A model generated the notes under the pieces. It searched no databases. It was not told the DNA's origin and worked only from the letters and a program-made list of their open reading frames with translations. 8,802 nt of DNA from GCA-2729515 sp036336695 (GTDB lineage Bacteria; Myxococcota_A; UBA9160; SMWR01): positions 1-8,802 of the forward strand of contig JAYZFQ010000021.1 of assembly GCA_036336695.1 (NCBI GenBank). The letters are read 5' to 3'. Made by a program: the position numbers and the translations under genes. Below are positions 5,956 through 8,802 of this stretch, in pieces. The first letter of the stretch is position 1. Every line of letters starts with the position of its first letter.

Positions 5956-7251
5956 ATGCAGTGCGTCGTGTCCGCAGCACAGCAAAAGACGAACCGCCGG
6001 TGCGGGTGGAGCCCTGTGCCGCGGACTTGCAGAGTTCTTCGGGTCCTCTTGGCCGGCATCCTCGTCGCCGCGTCTGGGGCAGGGTCCGCGTCCGCGCGGG
6101 ACCTGTTCAGTGCTTCGATCTCGATCGGCGGCGGGCCCGCGGCGACGCGGAGTGCCAACAAGGCGCGCCACGTCCCGGATTGGTTCGGTACGGCTTCCCT
6201 CCAGGAGATCCAGCCCGGCTACGACGCAACCCAGGCGGTCGCCGCCACCCTCGATCTTCGCGGCGTCACCGCGACGGCACAGTACGACGCCCTCGCGACG
6301 ACGCTCCGCTTCAATGTTCCCTCGGCCGGGATCGACGTCAGTTTCGACGGCGCCACCCGCGAAGAAGCCGAGGCCACGTTCCAGTCCTGGCTCGAGGGCG
6401 AACACACGGACCTCCTTGCGCCGGAGTCGGCGGCGACTCAACTGTTCCAGGCTCTGGTCGCAGAGTCTCCGGTCGACCCGGTCGCCGGAAACCCCAACAG
6501 TCTCGAATCGCGCATGTTCGCGGCGGACTGGCGGCTCGGGACCGGTGGGGCCACGCCGCGTCTCGGAGACGGGGGCCTGTCCCCGGCCCGCCTGGGGGCG
6601 CTGGCTGGCGGGGGGTACACACGGGCGGACGGCTTCGACGTGTATGCCATCGATCTACCGATCCACTTCCGCGCCGGCATCGGCGATACCCTCGCGGTCC
6701 TGATAGATCTTCCCATTGCGTTCACCGCCACCAACGGTGCCTGGTCCGGGATGGGCTCGGGCGGCGTGGGTCTTCGTGTCGCCCCGACTTCGTGGTGGCG
6801 GCTGACGCCCGCGGTGCGGGTGGGCGGCGTGGGTTCCCCGGACGTCGGCGCGCTCGCCGCGCTCTACTCGGGGAGTTTGACCAGCGAAATGCGGATTTCC
6901 CTGGGCCCCTTGGCCGTCGGGATGGGCAACATGGGCGGAGTCGCGAAATCGATCGACGGGATCGAGGTTTCCGGTCACACGATCGAATACAAGATCACCA
7001 ATCCGATGGTGAGAAACGGGCTCTGGATCGAGGGCTCTCTTGGGACCGACACGCTTGGTACGGGTGTCGGCTGGCGGATCGGCGCCAGCGACGTGCGGTT
7101 CTTCGGAGACGATCTCTACATGGAAAACTACCAGGAGGTGACCGCAGCCTTGGCGGCCGGCCTTCCTCTCTTCGGGCTCCAGGTAGAGTTGTCCTACTGG
7201 GTCGGTCGACGTACCCAGGGAATCAATGGACGGCTGGGGCTCCGGTTCTAG
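5956..7251 (+). CDS. Unrecognised exported protein, probable outer-membrane beta-barrel
   Basis: I do not recognise the family. The 431-residue protein starts with a basic segment and a hydrophobic stretch (27-46, V-L-R-V-L-L-A-G-I-L-V-A) ending S-A-S-A before R48, a likely signal peptidase I site. Residues about 48-220 are a polar region with few motifs, including a Thr/Ala/Asp-rich part (90-145). From about 225 to the end there are many short stretches of alternating polar and hydrophobic residues (for example V-Y-A-I-D-L-P-I-H-F) separated by Gly-rich turns. The last residues G-R-L-G-L-R-F end in Phe, as expected for BAM-assembled barrels. The ATG at 5956 has only a poor, too-close GGGGA. 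GTG at 6016 is a good alternative: GGTGGAG is four bases upstream and it leaves a standard 27-residue signal peptide. It may be the fourth gene of the operon. The stop overlaps that of the convergent lipoprotein gene. Confidence 0.75.
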   Translation: MQCVVSAAQQKTNRRCGWSPVPRTCRVLRVLLAGILVAASGAGSASARDLFSASISIGGGPAATRSANKARHVPDWFGTASLQEIQPGYDATQAVAATLDLRGVTATAQYDALATTLRFNVPSAGIDVSFDGATREEAEATFQSWLEGEHTDLLAPESAATQLFQALVAESPVDPVAGNPNSLESRMFAADWRLGTGGATPRLGDGGLSPARLGALAGGGYTRADGFDVYAIDLPIHFRAGIGDTLAVLIDLPIAFTATNGAWSGMGSGGVGLRVAPTSWWRLTPAVRVGGVGSPDVGALAALYSGSLTSEMRISLGPLAVGMGNMGGVAKSIDGIEVSGHTIEYKITNPMVRNGLWIEGSLGTDTLGTGVGWRIGASDVRFFGDDLYMENYQEVTAALAAGLPLFGLQVELSYWVGRRTQGINGRLGLRF

Positions 7252-7811
7252 AGTTTTCCGCGCAGCCTTGCGAGGAGCACGTCCGACGCGGCCTCGTCGA
7301 TGTAGAGCCGCGTAACGCCGACACCCGCTCCGAACCGATCGAAACACACCTTGGTGGTATTGTCGCAGGTGACGTGCAAGCCGTAGCGCACGATCTGGGT
7401 ATGGCGCTTTTCGAGTAGCTTGCGCGCCTTCGGACCGAAGTACTTGTCGGTCAGATCGTAGTTGGCTCCGTTCGCGTCGTAACACGTCGTGACAAGGGTG
7501 TCGCAGCTTACCGAGGGGTTCGGCTTGAAAATCGGATCGTTGGGGTAGTCGAGCGCCGCCATGCTCGGCTGGAGCGCGTCGGCCGCGGAGTCGCCAAAGA
7601 AGAGCCGCGTGAGCCCAACGCTCGGTCCGCCGCGCCAGTCGCAGACGCTCGCCGTGCGGTTGCAGGAAACCCCGCGAGCCGGCTCGAACACGTCGGATTT
7701 CTCGGGAACCGGTTCGCTGGCCGTTGGCGTGGTGGGGGTGCCGGCGCTCTGACAGCCCGAAAGCACGAGTCCGGTCAGGAAGAGCGCGGTCGCAGCGGGA
7801 TGGATTCGCAT
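7248..7811 (-). CDS. Lipoprotein with three Cys-x6-Cys repeats (Fels-1/YcgJ-like)
   Basis: A 187-residue precursor. The signal peptide ends in lipobox L-S-G-C with Cys20 as lipidation site, followed by a Thr/Pro/Ala linker to about residue 40; position 2 of the mature protein is Gln, so outer-membrane sorting is likely. The rest is three similar units with C50/C57, C103/C110 and C149/C156, each Cys-x6-Cys. After each pair comes a segment such as G-L-T-R-L-F-F-G, D-L-T-D-K-Y-F-G or G-V-T-R-L-Y-I-D. This pattern recalls the small repeat of the Fels-1 prophage protein-like / YcgJ family of uncharacterised envelope proteins, identified from memory. Each pair probably forms a disulfide, though this is not shown. 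The ATG at 7811 is preceded by AGGAGG (7816-7821). The gene lies 30 bases after glpD, so read-through is likely. Function unknown. Confidence 0.82.
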   Translation of the reverse strand: MRIHPAATALFLTGLVLSGCQSAGTPTTPTASEPVPEKSDVFEPARGVSCNRTASVCDWRGGPSVGLTRLFFGDSAADALQPSMAALDYPNDPIFKPNPSVSCDTLVTTCYDANGANYDLTDKYFGPKARKLLEKRHTQIVRYGLHVTCDNTTKVCFDRFGAGVGVTRLYIDEAASDVLLARLRGKL

Positions 7812-7815
7812 GGGG

Positions 7816-7821
7816 CCTCCT
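7816..7821 (-). promoter_or_regulatory. Ribosome binding site of the lipoprotein gene
   Basis: The minus strand reads AGGAGG, a perfect Shine-Dalgarno core, four bases before the ATG at 7811. It lies inside the 30-base gap after the glpD stop, so translation of the lipoprotein can start independently on a shared transcript. Confidence 0.65.
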
Positions 7822-7841
7822 GGCTCGAGGCGAGCATCATA

Positions 7842-8802
7842 TCACCGTGCAGGCGGCTGGGAGCCCGGAAGCAGATATTCCTCGGCGAGTGCGCGGAAAC
7901 GGGCGCTCTCGGCCGCGCACCACGCCGCATCGCGTCCCAAGTCGCGGGCCAGCAGGGTCGCGGCGCGGGGGGCGGCCTCGATCGACGCGCGCGCGTCGAG
8001 CAGCAGGCTGCGTGTGCGTCGGGCCAGGGCGTCCTCGCAAGTCCGCGCCATTTGGTGCCGCGCGGCGTACACCACGTGGGAGCCCCGGTAGGGGAGCCGC
8101 GGATCCAGGGAGTCGGCGAGGGCAGGGTCCTCGGACTCCAGGGCGCGGAGCGCCGCGAGGTCGCTTCCGTAGGGCTGCAGGGTGCTTTCTTCCGGAAAAT
8201 CGCGGTCCTCGCGCTCCATCCACCCGTGGATGGGCAGGGTCTCCGTCACGCAGGGGCGCGCTTCGAGGCCGCCCACCGCGAGTGCATCGTCGACAGCGTC
8301 CTCGGCCATCTTTCGATAGGTCGTCCATTTTCCGCCGATCACCGTCACGAGTCCCGACGCACTCACGAGTACGGCGTGTTCGCGTGAGATTTTCTTCGTT
8401 TCGTTGCCGCCCGAAACTTCCTGGACGAGGGGTCGCAGGCCTGCGAAAACCGAGAGCACGTCGTCTCGAGACGGATCGTGGTCGAGATAGCGGCCGGCGT
8501 TCTCGAGAATGAAGTCCACTTCTTCGGGGAGCGCCCGCGGCTCGATGACCGCTTCTGGCCTGGGGGTGTCGGTCGTTCCCACGAGCACCCGGTCGTGCCC
8601 GGGAATGACGAAGAGGACCCGCCCATCATTCGTCCGGGGCACCATGATCGCGCTGTCGCTTGGCTGGAAGGACCGGTCGAGTACGACGTGGACTCCCTGG
8701 CTCGGGAGCATCGTCGCCGAGGCCTTGGGATCATCGAACCGTCGAACGCCGTCGGCAAAGGCGCCGGTGGCGTTGATGACGACTTTGGCCCTCACGAAGT
8801 GC
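7842..8802 (-). CDS. glpD: Aerobic glycerol-3-phosphate dehydrogenase GlpD, C-terminal part (truncated by window edge)
   Basis: GlpD oxidises sn-glycerol 3-phosphate to dihydroxyacetone phosphate at the inner membrane with FAD, passing electrons to quinone. The frame is open to base 8802, so about 320 C-terminal codons of an enzyme usually 500-570 long are visible; the N-terminal FAD-binding fold is missing. Visible family marks are V-V-I-N-A-T-G (FAD contact), P-S-Q-G-V-H-V-V-L-D, a run D-G-R-V-L-F-V-I-P-G-H, V-G-T-T-D-T-P and I-G-G-K-W-T-T-Y-R-K-M-A-E-D-A. The C-terminal cap domain includes R-L-P-Y-R-G, Y-A-A-R-H-Q-M-A-R-T and L-A-R-R-T-R-S-L-L-L-D-A-R, typical of the GlpD C-terminal helical domain. 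It is intact to its TGA stop. A lipoprotein gene follows 30 bases downstream. The GTG near 8795 is an internal codon, not a start. Confidence 0.93.
   Translation of the reverse strand, partial: HFVRAKVVINATGAFADGVRRFDDPKASATMLPSQGVHVVLDRSFQPSDSAIMVPRTNDGRVLFVIPGHDRVLVGTTDTPRPEAVIEPRALPEEVDFILENAGRYLDHDPSRDDVLSVFAGLRPLVQEVSGGNETKKISREHAVLVSASGLVTVIGGKWTTYRKMAEDAVDDALAVGGLEARPCVTETLPIHGWMEREDRDFPEESTLQPYGSDLAALRALESEDPALADSLDPRLPYRGSHVVYAARHQMARTCEDALARRTRSLLLDARASIEAAPRAATLLARDLGRDAAWCAAESARFRALAEEYLLPGSQPPAR

Noticed and set aside
5895..7418. 507-codon plus-strand frame overlapping the beta-barrel gene
   Set aside because: It is Arg/Gly-rich with no signal peptide or motif. The frame at 5956 or 6016 has a signal peptide, strand pattern and terminal Phe.
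8793..8795. GTG near the right edge as the start of the oxidoreductase
   Set aside because: The frame stays open to the edge and the N-terminal FAD-binding half of GlpD is missing, so this is an internal codon of a gene cut by the window.
1..8802. Mobile element, CRISPR array, tRNA/rRNA genes or a defence system
   Set aside because: No transposase or integrase motif, no spaced direct repeats, no tRNA- or rRNA-like sequence and no toxin or effector domain was seen in any convincing frame.

Overview
The window is high-GC DNA, about 70% G+C in the two 60-base lines I counted inside genes. It is packed with genes on both strands and reads like the chromosome of a Gram-negative bacterium: one product looks like an outer-membrane beta-barrel with a cleavable signal peptide and terminal Phe, and another is a lipoprotein with a clean lipobox. 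A KshA-type Rieske oxygenase beside an acyl-CoA dehydrogenase, plus a large MprF, would suit an environmental proteobacterial or deltaproteobacterial-like lineage (Myxococcota or Binatota type). That placement is inference, since no marker gene is present.

Layout, left to right. At 1-207 (minus) is the N-terminal end of a gene that leaves the window, possibly a glycosyltransferase-like protein; with its upstream region it is clearly lower in GC (about 56% over bases 1-300). At 355-2940 (minus) is a full-length MprF-type membrane protein, a flippase fused to a phosphatidylglycerol aminoacyl-transferase. Divergent from it is a tight plus-strand operon: a Rieske non-heme iron oxygenase (3060-4022), an acyl-CoA dehydrogenase (4026-5219) and a TetR-family regulator (5229-5885), with gaps of 3 and 9 bases. 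A 17-bp near-perfect palindrome lies just before the oxygenase ribosome binding site and is a good candidate operator for the TetR protein. Seventy bases further on is an unrecognised exported, probable outer-membrane beta-barrel protein (5956-7251). It converges on a minus-strand lipoprotein gene (7248-7811), the two stop codons sharing the bases CTAG. The lipoprotein has three Cys-rich repeats like those of the Fels-1/YcgJ family. Upstream of it on the minus strand is the C-terminal 320 codons of a GlpD-type glycerol-3-phosphate dehydrogenase that runs off the right edge.

How the genes may work together: the oxygenase, dehydrogenase and regulator form a plausible small catabolic unit for a sterol-, steroid- or other polycyclic/acyl-CoA substrate, controlled by its own TetR repressor. 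No reductase (KshB type) for the oxygenase is in the window. MprF and GlpD both touch glycerophospholipid metabolism but sit in separate transcription units. No tRNA, rRNA, mobile element, CRISPR array or defence system was seen, and no gene-free stretch exceeds 300 bases (the longest is 208-354).
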